NCBI RefSeq assembly: GCF_003001935.1 | Contig: NZ_PVNG01000005.1 | Coordinates: forward strand, 186,001-250,000 | DNA length: 64,000 nucleotides | Source: Nonomuraea fuscirosea | GTDB lineage: Bacteria > Actinomycetota > Actinomycetes > Streptosporangiales > Streptosporangiaceae | Direction: 5' to 3' | Part shown: positions 39,176-48,900 of the stretch, piece by piece | Position numbering within the stretch: position 1 is the first letter of the stretch | How the letters are laid out: each line of letters starts with the position of its first letter | Notes under the pieces: generated by a model | What the model was told of the DNA's origin: nothing | The model's input: the letters and a program-made list of their open reading frames with translations, nothing else | The model's database searches: none | Program-made: the position numbers and the translations under genes

Positions 39176-40867
39176 ATGCACGTAGTCGCCGGGCGTTACC
39201 ACCTGGTCGCACCGCTGGGGGCGGGCGGCGCCGGCACGGTCTGGCGGGCGCAGGACGCGGTGCTGCGCCGCGAGGTCGCGGTCAAGCAGGTACGCCTGCC
39301 CTCCGACCCGGCCCGCAGGGACAAGGCGCTCGCGGACACCCTGCGCGAGGCCCGCGCCGCCGCCGCGCTGAACCATCCCGCGATCATCACCGTGCACGAC
39401 GTCATCGCCGAGCAGGGGCAGCCGTGGATCGTCATGGACCTGCTCGCGGGCCGGTCGCTGGCCGACCTGATCAAGGAGTCCGGCCGGCTCCCCGCCGGGC
39501 AGGTGGCCACCATCGGGCTGCGGGTGCTCGACGCGCTCGACGCGGCGCACCGGCGCGGGATCCTGCACCGTGACGTGAAGCCCGGCAACGTGATCATCAC
39601 GGACGCGGGCGAGGCCATCCTCACCGACTTCGGCATCGCCGCCCAGATCGACCCGCAGATCGACCCCCGGACCGGCCCCGGGCACGGCCCGCAGGCCGAT
39701 CCGCGGAGCGGCGCGTGGACCGGCGGCGGCCCCGGCGCCGCCTCGGCGCTCGCTGCGGCCGAGCAGTCGGGCACGCCCGGGTATATCGCGCCGGAACGGC
39801 TGCGCGGCGAGCCCACGGGCCCGGCCTCCGACCACTGGTCGCTGGCCGCCACCCTGTACACGGCGGTGGAGGGGCAGAGCCCGTTCCGGCGCGACACCCC
39901 CATGGCGATGGTGGCGGCGGTGCTCACCCAGCCCCCGCTGCCCGCCGTGCACGCGGGGCCGATCGGCGGCCTGCTCATGGCGCTGCTGGACAAGAACCCG
40001 GCCGCGCGCCCGCCGCTCTCCGTGATCAAGGACGTGCTCGGCCCGATCGCGGCCCCCCTGCCCACCCGCCGCCCGGTCGGGGGCTCCGTCACCCCCGCCA
40101 GGCCACCCACCGACCCCTCCACCGGCGTCGCCACGATGCCGGTGACCCGGAGCAGGAGCAGGCTGCCCCTGGTGCTGGCCGCTCTGACGGCCGCCACCGC
40201 CGTCACGGTGAGCGTGGTGCTCCTGGTCAACGCCGCCAACGGGACGACCCCGCCCCCGGAGACCCGCCCGATCGCCCAGCCGTCGAACGGGCCCTCGAAC
40301 GAGCCGTCCAGTGGACCGCCCTCCAGCCCGCCACCGAGTCCCACGGCCGGCACGACCGCGTCCCCGCGCGCACCGGGCGACGGCAAGTTCGCCACCGCGC
40401 CCAGCGCGTGCGGCCTGGTGCCGGAGGACCAGGCCGCGAAGATCATTCCCGGCCTGGCCAAGCGGCAGTCCGGGATGGACCCCGCCGAGTGCGGCTGGAA
40501 CGGCGGGGAGGACGTGATCACGGTCAAGGTCACCCGCTCGGCCACGGTGGCGGCGGCACGCAAGGTCTTCGGCGGCAGGAAGGAAGCTCAGGCCTCCAAG
40601 ACGGGCAGCAGCGGCGGTTCGACCTACCAGGCCGTACGCGATCTCCCCGGCGTCGGGGACGGCGCCTTCGGCCAGAACTGGTACGCGACGACGTTCACCC
40701 AGACCCACAGCATCGTGTGGCTGCGGGTCAGCAACGTGGTCGTGCAGATCGACGCGGCCACGTTCGGCGAGTCCAAGCCCCAGGCCAAGCACCAGAACTG
40801 GGCGCTCAAGCTCGCCGGAGCGGCGGCGGACACCCTCAGGAACACCTCGCCCCAGGACACCGGCTGA
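39176..40867 (+). CDS. PknB-type Ser/Thr kinase with extracytoplasmic sensor module (kinase 3)
   Basis: A 563-residue paralogue. Kinase domain (~5-290): LGAGGAGTVWRA, Lys37, HRDVKPGNV with Asp133, TDFGIAAQ with Asp151, GTPGYIAPERL. The activation segment from DFG to APE is about 57 residues, roughly twice that of kinases 1 and 2, because of a Pro/Gly/Asp-rich insert (~157-197). Membrane helix ~330-353, Pro/Ser-rich stalk, sensor module ~405-563 with ACGLV (Cys412), CGW (Cys439), GVGDGAFG and LRVSNVVVQID. ATG three bases after kinase 2. Confidence 0.9.
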   Translation: MHVVAGRYHLVAPLGAGGAGTVWRAQDAVLRREVAVKQVRLPSDPARRDKALADTLREARAAAALNHPAIITVHDVIAEQGQPWIVMDLLAGRSLADLIKESGRLPAGQVATIGLRVLDALDAAHRRGILHRDVKPGNVIITDAGEAILTDFGIAAQIDPQIDPRTGPGHGPQADPRSGAWTGGGPGAASALAAAEQSGTPGYIAPERLRGEPTGPASDHWSLAATLYTAVEGQSPFRRDTPMAMVAAVLTQPPLPAVHAGPIGGLLMALLDKNPAARPPLSVIKDVLGPIAAPLPTRRPVGGSVTPARPPTDPSTGVATMPVTRSRSRLPLVLAALTAATAVTVSVVLLVNAANGTTPPPETRPIAQPSNGPSNEPSSGPPSSPPPSPTAGTTASPRAPGDGKFATAPSACGLVPEDQAAKIIPGLAKRQSGMDPAECGWNGGEDVITVKVTRSATVAAARKVFGGRKEAQASKTGSSGGSTYQAVRDLPGVGDGAFGQNWYATTFTQTHSIVWLRVSNVVVQIDAATFGESKPQAKHQNWALKLAGAAADTLRNTSPQDTG

Positions 40868-40931
40868 TGCGGGCAGCAGTTCCCCCAGACTCGCGGAGAG
40901 GAGACGTGGCGGCCGCCCCGCCACGAACGAG

Positions 40932-41690
40932 ATGAACGACTACCCGAACACGGCTCCCACCAAGCGGCCCGGTCTCCGGATGACGCCCGGCCTGCTCAGC
41001 GGGGCGATGGCGGTGCTCGTGCTGATGGTGTTCACCATCGTCTTCCTGGCCACCAGGCAGCCGCCGCCCGCGCCCGTCATCACGCAGGTCTCCGCGCGGA
41101 CGTCCCGGCCCACGGAGAAGGCCACGGAGCCCGGCACGCCGCCGCCGGCCTCGCCCACCGAGCAGCCTTCGACCAGCGAGCCGGTGCCGACGGGGGAGGC
41201 GAAGTTCACCAAGGAGGTCGATCCGTGCAAGCTCGTCGGTGAGGACCTGCGGGTCAAGCTCGTGCTCTTCCCCAAGGAGACGAAGATCTACAAGGAGGAG
41301 TGCGAGTGGGGGACGCTGCCCAGGTTCGGCGCCGGGATCCCGGACAACATGTACCACAAGCTGAAGGTGTACACGAAGGTGTTCACCGGCGGTGTGGCCG
41401 AGGCGCATGAGCAGTTCGTCGCCCGCAGGGGCGAGGCCGCACTGATCCCCAAGGGCTACACCAAGCCCGACCCGATCGTCGGGGACGACTCCTTCGTCAC
41501 CGGGTGGACCCTGCCGGGCGACACGGGCAAGGGACCGACGACGGCGGTCGTGGGGGTCCGCGTGAGCAACGCGGTGATCGAGGTGACGTACGACCGCCGC
41601 GTCACCGAGGACCCGGAGGGCAGGCTGACCCGGGGCGCGATGGAGGTGGCCAAGGCCGTCGCCGACAAGCTCAGCTCCGGCGCGGGGTGA
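40932..41690 (+). CDS. membrane-anchored sensor-module protein (kinase-less paralogue 2)
   Basis: A 252-residue protein with one membrane helix (~19-41), a Pro/Thr/Glu stalk (~42-88) and the same outward module: DPCKLV (Cys99), CEW (Cys124), GDDSFVTGW and VRVSNAVIEVTYDRR. It follows kinase 3 by 64 bases, closer in layout to a kinase gene that has lost its catalytic half than to an unrelated gene. Probably co-transcribed with the kinases. Possible role: ligand-binding partner that forms mixed dimers with them (inference). Confidence 0.75.
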   Translation: MNDYPNTAPTKRPGLRMTPGLLSGAMAVLVLMVFTIVFLATRQPPPAPVITQVSARTSRPTEKATEPGTPPPASPTEQPSTSEPVPTGEAKFTKEVDPCKLVGEDLRVKLVLFPKETKIYKEECEWGTLPRFGAGIPDNMYHKLKVYTKVFTGGVAEAHEQFVARRGEAALIPKGYTKPDPIVGDDSFVTGWTLPGDTGKGPTTAVVGVRVSNAVIEVTYDRRVTEDPEGRLTRGAMEVAKAVADKLSSGAG

Positions 41691-41708
41691 ACGAGGCCGT
41701 GGTCGTCG

Positions 41709-42446
41709 TCAGTCCTCTTCGAGCACGTACCGCAGGTAGAGGTCCGGCTTGGTGAGAAAGCGCCGCCAGTCGTCGACCAGCTGGAGTGACTCCCACTCGG
41801 TGCGCTGGACGCCGTGGTCGCCCAGTTCGACGATCTGCGCTCCCGGCAGGCCGGCCAGGATCGGCGAGTGCGTCGCGCAGATGATCTGCCCGCCTTCGCC
41901 GGCGACCTGGTGCATGAGGGCGAGCAGGCGAAGGCAGGACCGGAACGACAGGGCCGCTTCGGGTTCGTCCAGCAGATAGAGCCCCGGCCCTGACACCATG
42001 CGGTCGAGGACCGTGAAGAACCCTTCGCCGTGCGACTGCTCCGTGAGGTCGTCCTCCCAGAACCCCTTCATGCCGGACACGTGCTGTCCCAGGGTGAACA
42101 GCGTCTCAGCCCGGAAGAAGAAGCCCCGCCGCCCGCGCCGGGGACCGCGCAGCAGGCGAAGACCTGTCGTGGTGAGTTCGACGTCCAGCGCCTCCCCGAG
42201 CGGAGAGGGCATCCCCGTGGAGGCGTATTTCGTCCCCGCCTTGCCGCCCTCGGAGTTGATGTCGCACGCGTCGGCGATGGCCTCCACCAAGGTGGACTTC
42301 CCCGATCCGTTCTCCCCCACCAGGAACGTCACCCGCTCGGTGAAGGTCAGCCCTTGCGACTCAAGATGGCGAACCACGGGGAGGGCGGCGCACCAGTCGG
42401 TCGGGGGCCGGGACAGTTCGAGCCGCGTCAAAAGCACGTCCACCAC
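41709..42446 (-). CDS. AAA (SMC/OLD-like) ATPase
   Basis: Soluble ABC-class ATPase of 245 residues. Walker A VGENGSGKSTLVEAI (~residues 43-57), signature-like SHGEGFF, Walker B GLYLLDEPEAALS and the H-loop region ICATHSPILAG. The protein has no coiled-coil insertion and no nuclease domain, so it resembles the small predicted ATP-binding proteins related to RecF/OLD rather than a full SMC protein. It follows the importer operon on the same strand with a 33-base gap. Such ATPases occur in anti-phage and DNA-repair settings, but no partner gene is seen here. Confidence 0.8.
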   Translation of the reverse strand: MVDVLLTRLELSRPPTDWCAALPVVRHLESQGLTFTERVTFLVGENGSGKSTLVEAIADACDINSEGGKAGTKYASTGMPSPLGEALDVELTTTGLRLLRGPRRGRRGFFFRAETLFTLGQHVSGMKGFWEDDLTEQSHGEGFFTVLDRMVSGPGLYLLDEPEAALSFRSCLRLLALMHQVAGEGGQIICATHSPILAGLPGAQIVELGDHGVQRTEWESLQLVDDWRRFLTKPDLYLRYVLEED

Positions 42447-42479
42447 CTTTCCACGACATCGAGAAGTTTGTCCGCAGGA

Positions 42480-43550
42480 CTACGAGCCGTTCTCCTTCTT
42501 GACCGTGTCGAAGACGATGTCGCGCCAGTCGGCCGGGGTCTTCTTGATCACGCCGACCTCCTTCATGAAGGCGCTGAGCTTGAGTACGCCGTGCGGCGCC
42601 GTGGTGAACTCGATGCCGGTGTAGGTCAGGTACTCCTGGTACTTCTCCGGCGCGATCTCGCCCTTCTCCGCCTCCGAGAGGATCTCGGCGGCCTCGGCGG
42701 GTGACGCGGTGATGAGCTCGTTGGCGCGGGTGACGTTCTTGTGGAAGGAGGCGAGCACGTCGGGGTTGGCCGCCGCGTACTCCTCGCTGGTCACCACCGC
42801 GTTGAAGCCGTGCGGGCCGAAGAGCTCGTAGCTGTCGACCAGTTTGCGCGCCCCCTGCTCCACGGCCTGGAACTGGAACGGCGGCGAGGTGTAGGCGCCC
42901 GCCAGTTGCCCGGCGACCAGGGCCTGCAGCGCCTCCGGGTGGGCCATGGCCACGATGTTCTTGTCCAGCGCGTGCGCGTCGCCGAGTTGCTGCTGGGCCG
43001 CGCGCTGCAACATCACCGACTGGATCGAGCCGGGCGAGACGGCGGCGATCTGGTCGGCCGGGCCGAAGTCCTTCAGGCTGCGGAACTTCGGGTCCTTGGC
43101 CACCAGCCACAGCGGCATGTCGTTCAGCGAGCAGACGACCTTCCAGGGGACGCCCGCGTCCCAGCCGATGAGGTAGGGGCCGTAGCCGCTGACCCCGAGC
43201 TGGAGGCTGCCCGAGACGATCCCGTCCCTGGTCGCGGCGCCGCCGCTGACGGTCTTCCAGTTGATCGTCCGGCCGGGGAGGTCCTGCTCCAGCCAGCCCT
43301 TGGCCTGGATGATGATCAGCGCGGCGTAGCTGATGCCCGAGCCCTGGGAGATGTTGATCTCGCCGCCGGAGCCGCCCGAGCCGCCCGACCCACCGGAGCC
43401 GCCCGGCCCGCCCGAACCCCCGCCGCCGCACGCGGCGGTCAGTGCCAGCAGGCCGGCGCCGGTCACGCCGAGGCGCAGCGCGTCCCTGCGGCTGTACGAG
43501 CACCGCCCGGCGGGGGCGAGGCGGTCCCCGGCGGCGCGGGAGAGTGTCAT
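42480..43550 (-). CDS. sulfonate/nitrate/taurine-type ABC transporter substrate-binding lipoprotein
   Basis: Substrate-binding protein of 356 residues. The signal has a twin arginine (SRRDALRLGV, residues 20-29) and a lipobox ending in Cys41 (LTAAC), followed by a long Gly/Ser tether. The mature part matches the SsuA/TauA/NMT1 group: ISYAALIIIQAKGWLEQDL, SLKDFGPADQIAAVSPGSIQ, GHTFPP-like YTSPPFQFQAVEQG. ATG overlaps the permease stop (TGATG). The adjacent monooxygenase remnant supports an organosulfur or chelate substrate, but the ligand itself is inference. Confidence 0.88.
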   Translation of the reverse strand: MTLSRAAGDRLAPAGRCSYSRRDALRLGVTGAGLLALTAACGGGGSGGPGGSGGSGGSGGSGGEINISQGSGISYAALIIIQAKGWLEQDLPGRTINWKTVSGGAATRDGIVSGSLQLGVSGYGPYLIGWDAGVPWKVVCSLNDMPLWLVAKDPKFRSLKDFGPADQIAAVSPGSIQSVMLQRAAQQQLGDAHALDKNIVAMAHPEALQALVAGQLAGAYTSPPFQFQAVEQGARKLVDSYELFGPHGFNAVVTSEEYAAANPDVLASFHKNVTRANELITASPAEAAEILSEAEKGEIAPEKYQEYLTYTGIEFTTAPHGVLKLSAFMKEVGVIKKTPADWRDIVFDTVKKENGS

Positions 43551-44392
43551 CACGTTCCTTCCTTCATGCCCCACCGGGTCACCGTGTGCCGTTCGACCAG
43601 ACTGAAGACCAGGTCGAGGGCGATGCCGATGAGAGCGATCGTCACCAGGCCGGCGAACACGTCGGGCGTGCGCGCGTAGTAGCGGGCGTTGTTGATGAAG
43701 AAGCCGAGCCCGCCGTCGGTCCCGGCGGTGCCGAAGACCAGCTCGGCGGCGATGATCGTGCGCCAGCCGAACGCCCAGCCGGTCCTCAGGCCGGAGATGG
43801 CGTGCGGCAGCGCGGCGGGCATCATCACGTCACGGGTCAGCCGCCAGCCGCGCAGGCCCAGGTTGCGGCCGACCATGAGGAGGGTGGCGGGCGTGGTGCG
43901 CAGGCCCATGCTGACGTTGACGGTCATCGGCCACAGGACGGCGTTGGCCGTGACGAAGATCAGCGCCGTGTCGGTCAGCCCGAACCAGAGCATCGCGAGC
44001 GGCAGGATGGCCACCGACGGCAGCGGGTTGATCATGGAGGACACCAGTTGCAGCGCGTCGTTCCCGATCGTGGTGGTGGCGGCCAGCACGGTGAGCAGCA
44101 CCGTCAGCACGATGCCGATGGCCATGCCGGTGCCCAGCAGGCGCAGGGTGGTCAGGGTGGAGACGGCCATCTCGCCGTCGGCCCAGCCGCCGGCCCAGGC
44201 CACGGCCACGTCCCAGGGTCCGGCGAAGACGAACGGGCTCACCCCGGACAGGGACGCGTACGCCTGCCAGATCCCGATCAGGACGACGAGGATGATCGCG
44301 CGCCGCGACCAGGCAGGCAGGCGCGTCCACGAGCCGGCCGTAGCGGGCCCCGCCGCGCGCGCGACCGCGGGGGCGCTATTCGAAGACGGCAC
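43550..44392 (-). CDS. SsuC/TauC-type ABC transporter permease
   Basis: Membrane permease of 280 residues with about six hydrophobic segments. The ATPase-docking loop is GRNLGLRGWRLTRDVMMPAA (about residues 178-197), typical of the sulfonate/nitrate/taurine group, and LLGTGMAIGIVLTVLLTV lies in the membrane core. Its start overlaps the end of the ATPase gene by 17 bases, and its stop overlaps the binding-protein ATG, so the three subunits are tightly coupled. Confidence 0.9.
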   Translation of the reverse strand: MPSSNSAPAVARAAGPATAGSWTRLPAWSRRAIILVVLIGIWQAYASLSGVSPFVFAGPWDVAVAWAGGWADGEMAVSTLTTLRLLGTGMAIGIVLTVLLTVLAATTTIGNDALQLVSSMINPLPSVAILPLAMLWFGLTDTALIFVTANAVLWPMTVNVSMGLRTTPATLLMVGRNLGLRGWRLTRDVMMPAALPHAISGLRTGWAFGWRTIIAAELVFGTAGTDGGLGFFINNARYYARTPDVFAGLVTIALIGIALDLVFSLVERHTVTRWGMKEGT

Positions 44393-45200
44393 CGTCGAGG
44401 TCCTCCCCTTCCTCGGCGAGCAGCGCGCGGAGCCGCTGCCGGGCCTCGGCGAAGCCGGGCGCGTCGGAGCCGTCCAGGCCGGACACGTCCACGATCTCCC
44501 TGACCCGCGAAGGACGGCCGCCGAGCACGACCACCCGGTCCCCGAGCAGCACCGCCTCGTCGATGCTGTGCGTGACGAACAGCAGCGCCACCCGGGTGCG
44601 CGTGACGATGTCGGCCAGCTCGCGCTGCAGCCGTCCGCGCGCCTGGGCGTCCAGGGCGCCGAAGGGCTCGTCCATGAGCAGCATCAGCGGGTCGATCGCG
44701 AGCGCCCGCGCGATGGCGACCCGCTGCTTCATCCCGCCGGACAGCTGGTGCGGATAGCTGTCGAGGACGTCGTGCAGGCCCATGAGCTCCAGGAATTCGA
44801 CGGCCCTGCGCCGCGCCCCGGCCCGGTCGGAGCCGGTCACCTTGAGCGGGTGACTGACGTTGCCGAGGATGGTGCGCCACGGGAACAGCTGGTCGAACTC
44901 CTGGAACACGAACGCCCGGTCGGGGCCGGGCTCCGGCGCGTCCCTGCCCCGCAGGACGACGCGGCCCGACGTGGGACGCAGGAACCCGCCGACGGCCTTG
45001 AGGATGGTCGACTTGCCCGACCCCGAGGGGCCGAGCAGCATGACCTTCTCCCCGTACGCCACCTCGAAGGTCGCCTCCTCGACGGCGGGCACGTGCCGGC
45101 CCTGCCGCTGGTAGCCGATCGCCACCTGGTCGACGAGCAGCAGCGGGCCGTCGGAGGGCGGGTCGTCGCGCGGGGTGGCGACCGTCGTTGCGGATGTCAC
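44376..45200 (-). CDS. SsuB/TauB-type ABC transporter ATPase
   Basis: Importer ATPase of 274 residues. Walker A MLLGPSGSGKSTILKAVGG, Q-loop FQEFDQLFPWRT, signature LSGGMKQRVAIARALA, Walker B LLMDEPFGALDAQ and switch FVTHSIDEAVLL. The FQEFDQLFPW motif is typical of nitrate/sulfonate importers. First gene of the importer operon; a dyad operator lies 44-62 bases upstream. The GTG start overlaps a short upstream frame ending TGA (GTGA), which may couple translation. Confidence 0.92.
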   Translation of the reverse strand: MTSATTVATPRDDPPSDGPLLLVDQVAIGYQRQGRHVPAVEEATFEVAYGEKVMLLGPSGSGKSTILKAVGGFLRPTSGRVVLRGRDAPEPGPDRAFVFQEFDQLFPWRTILGNVSHPLKVTGSDRAGARRRAVEFLELMGLHDVLDSYPHQLSGGMKQRVAIARALAIDPLMLLMDEPFGALDAQARGRLQRELADIVTRTRVALLFVTHSIDEAVLLGDRVVVLGGRPSRVREIVDVSGLDGSDAPGFAEARQRLRALLAEEGEDLDGAVFE

Positions 45201-45243
45201 GGCAGGTCCCTTTCGGAGCGTCCACGCAGCAATTGGAGGGTAA

Positions 45244-45262
45244 TCCTACAGACAATGTAGGA
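45244..45262 (-). promoter_or_regulatory. 19-bp dyad upstream of the importer operon
   Basis: Perfect 7-base arms TCCTACA (45244-45250) and TGTAGGA (45256-45262) with a 5-base spacer, in a locally AT-rich stretch. Probably a dimeric repressor site; the regulator is not encoded nearby. Confidence 0.55.
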
Positions 45263-45267
45263 AATAT

Positions 45268-45770
45268 ACGACACGTGGAGGTGCGCCCGCCGGGAAGCAG
45301 CGGCGGCGTGATGTTGAAGCCGTCCGCCGCGCCGCCCAGGAACCACTCCTGGAGCTGGTCGGCCATCTGCTCGGGCGTCCCCGCGAAGACCCGGTGCCCA
45401 CGCCCGCCCGGGCAGCGGCCCGTCCAGGTGCTCCTCGGTCAGCTCAATGCCGGTCATGCGGGAGAGCTGGGCCAGCCCGTACGCGGGGATCAGCAGCTCT
45501 TCGAGCCCCTTCTCCAGGGCGTGCGCCTCCCGCTCGGTCGAGCCGATGATCGGTGGGGCGGCCCTGGCGTAGCGGGTCGCGTGCGCGGGACGTTCGACGC
45601 CGAAGTCGCGCGGCTCGGCCTCGCCGGTGGAGGTGGCGGGTCAGCGGTTCGAGCCCGCGGAGCGTGTAGTGCCGCACGTCGCCGGAGAGCGCCACGCCGT
45701 CGGCCAGGAAGACCGCGTCGAGCTTGCCGCGCTCGGCGATCCTGGCCGGCTCCAGGTGACGAGCGGTTAT
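45268..45770 (-). pseudogene. decayed NtaA/DszA-type flavin-dependent monooxygenase
   Basis: Three pieces of a luciferase-like monooxygenase are readable in order on the minus strand. Near 45650-45760: ARIAERGKLDAVFLADG and LRGLEPLT (N-terminal part). Near 45430-45605: FGVERPAHATRYARAAPPII and LLIPAYGLAQLSRMTG (late part), fused after loss of the ~200 residues between. Near 45270-45410, after a frameshift: RVFAGTPEQMADQLQEWF and DGFNITPPLLPGG (C-terminal part). Such enzymes desulfonate or cleave sulfur and aminopolycarboxylate compounds, matching the neighbouring importer. Large deletion plus frameshift: not functional. Confidence 0.8.
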
Positions 45771-45945
45771 GTGTTTCCTACCAAATTTGCATGAAATACT
45801 TTTCGGTGTGTCGTGTTCATGACATGGCAGGATTTCGCCGTACCGAAAACCTTGAATCGGACAGGGTCGCTGGGCCAGGCTGCTCGACGGCGTTCACGGC
45901 GCCGTCGAAAGCGATGGCCGGGCGCCTGTGTGCTTGGAGGCCCCG

Positions 45946-48900
45946 GTGCGGCGCAACCCCCCTTCCACCCGGCTGCGCCGTGGCGCGTTCGTCCTGCTCG
46001 GCGTGCTGCTGGCGCTGACAGGAGCGGTCGTTCCCGCTCAGGCGGAACCCCCTGGACCGCTGCCGCCCGACCTGTCGGCGCGGCTGACCGCCGACGGCGG
46101 CGCCACCGACTTCTGGGTGGAGTTCAAGGAGCAGGCCACGCTGAAGTCGGCGGCCGCGATCAAGGACTGGTCGGCACGCGGCGAGGCCGTGCTGCGGGAG
46201 CTGCGCTCGACCGCCGAGTCCAGCCAGGCGCGGGCCCTCGGCCTGGTGCGGGCCGCGGGCGCCGAGGCCACGTCCCTCTACATCGACAACTCCCTGTACG
46301 TACGCGGCGGCTCCGCCGAACTGGCCACGAAACTGGCCGACGATCCCGCGGTCGAGCGGGTCCGGGTGCCGCGCACGTACACGCTGCCCCGGCCCACCCC
46401 GGGCGAGCGGGTCGCCGCGAGCGGCCCGGTGGAGTGGGGCGTCAGCGCCATCCACGCCGACCAGGTGTGGAGCGAGTACAAGAGCACCGGCCAGGGCATC
46501 GTGGTCGGCAACATCGACTCCGGAGTGGACTACACCCATCCCGCGCTGGCCGGCTCGTATCGGGGCGCGAACGGCGACGGCGGCTTCACCCACGACTACA
46601 ACTGGTACGACCCCACCGCGCTCTGCGCCGAGGCCGCGCCGTGCGACAACTTCGGCCACGGCACCCACACCATGGGCACGATGACCGGCGGCGAGGGCAT
46701 CGGCGTCGCGCCCGGCGCCCGCTGGATCGCGGCCAAGGGCTGCCGCGACTACCAGTGCGGCGAGCTGACGCTGGCGCTGTCGGCGCAGTGGATGCTCGCC
46801 CCGACCAAGGCCGACGGCTCCGACCCCGACCCGGCCCGGCGGCCCGACATCCTCAACAACTCCTGGTCGTCGGGGACCGGGAACCCCTGGTACCAGGACT
46901 ACGTGCGCCAGTGGGTCGCGGCGGGCATCTTCCCCGTCTTCGCGGCCGGCAACGACGGGCCCGCGTGCGGGACCCAGCACTCGCCGGGCGAGTACCCGGA
47001 GTCGTACGCCGTCGGAGCCGTCGACCAGGACGGGAACGTGGCCGGCTTCTCCTCGCGCGGCGAGGCGGGCCTGTCCGACAGCAAGCCCGACATCGCCGCG
47101 CCCGGCCAGAACGTGCGGTCGAGCATGCCCGGCGGCGGCTACCAGGTGCAGCAGGGCACGTCCATGGCCGCGCCGCACGTCAGCGGCGCCGTGGCACTGC
47201 TCTGGTCGGCCGCGCCCGCCCTCGTCGGTGACGTCGCCGCGACCCGGGCGATCCTCGGCGGCACCGCCCGCGACCACGCCGACACCACCTGCGGCGGCAC
47301 CGCCGGCGACAACAACGTCTACGGCGAGGGCATGCTGGACGTCTACCGCGCCGTCGGCGCCGCCCCCCGCACCGGCACGGGCGTGCTGACCGGCCAGGTC
47401 ACCGACCAAAGCACCGGCGAGCCGGTCGCCGGCGCCCGCGTCACCGCCACCGGGCCGCGCGTGCTCGACACCATCACCGGCGCGGACGGCGTCTACCTGC
47501 TGCACCTGGACGAGGGCGACTACGACGTCGCCCTGTCGCTCTTCGGCTACGACGCCGCGAAGCTCGGCGGCGTGCGGGTGACCGGGGACGAGAGCACGAC
47601 CAAGGACGTCGCGCTGTCCCCGACGCCGACGAAGAAGGTGACCGTGCGGGTCGCGGACGGCTCGGGTCACGGCTGGCCGCTCTACGCGGAGCTCTCCGTC
47701 GAGGGCGCTCCGGCCACCTGGTTCACGGCTCCGGGCGACGGGCGGGCGCGCCTGGACCTGCCGGTGGGCGGCACGTACGAGGTCACCGCCACTCCGCGCT
47801 ACCCCGGCTACCGGCCGGTCACGGCGCAGGTCTCCGGAACCACGCTCGAACTCAAGGCGGAGATCGACCCCGCGGCCTGCTCGGCGCCCGGCTACGCCAC
47901 CGACGGTGGCACGTGCGCGCCGGTGGCGGGCGGGCTCGTGTACGGCAACGTGACCGACGCGAACACCCGCGAGCCGGTCGACGGCGCGACCGTCACCCCT
48001 GACGGCGGAGCCGGCCACGACACCGCCGCCACGCCCGACGACCCGGCGCTGGCGGACGGCTTCTACTGGGCGTTCGCGCCCATGCCGCGGGCGGGCCGGC
48101 GGGTCCTCACCGCCGTCCAGCGCGGTTACCAGAGCGCCACCGTCCCGCTGCGGTCCGGGGCCGACCAGGTGTCCAGGGCCGACTTCGCGCTCAAGGCGGG
48201 GCGACTGTCGGTGAGCACGGACGAGGTGACGGAGCGGGCCCAGCTCGGGGGGCGGGCGAAGGCCCGGGTGACCCTCACCAACCGGGGGTCGGCGCCGCTG
48301 ACGTACGACCTCGCCGGGGCGAAGGGCAGCGCGTTGGCCCAGGCGCAGGGTCAGGGCACGCCCGCGACCCGCATCGAAACACCCGGCCTCACCCCCGCCG
48401 CCCGCACCCCCGCCGGCCGCACCCCGGCCACCGGCCCTGAGAACGGCCCTGAGAACGGCGCTGAGAACGGCGCAACACCCGAACCCGCTGCCACCGCCAC
48501 GGACGGTGGCACCCGGGCGGCGGACGGTGGGACGCCTGCGGCGGATGGTGGGACGCCTGCGGCGGATGGTGGGACGCCTGCGGCGGATGGTGGGACGCCT
48601 GCGGCGGTGCCTTGGACGGATATATCCAACTATCCGACCACGATCAGGGACAACGCCGTCGGGTACCACGACGGCCGCGTCTACTCCTTCGGCGGCTCCC
48701 TGCGCGGCGAGGGCGGCACCCCCGCCTCCTACGTCTACGACCCGGCCGCCAAGACCTGGACCCGGCTGGCCGACATGCCGGACGCCAGGCAGAAGCCCGC
48801 CTCGGCGTTCGTGGACGGCAAGTTCTACGTGGTCACCGGCTGGGGTCAGGACGGCACGCCCGCCGCCCGTACCCTCGTCTACGACCCGGAGGCCGACACC

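Noticed and set aside
37472..40924. Long minus-strand open frame opposite kinases 2 and 3
   Set aside because: Shadow of high-GC coding DNA; both kinases have complete motifs on the plus strand.
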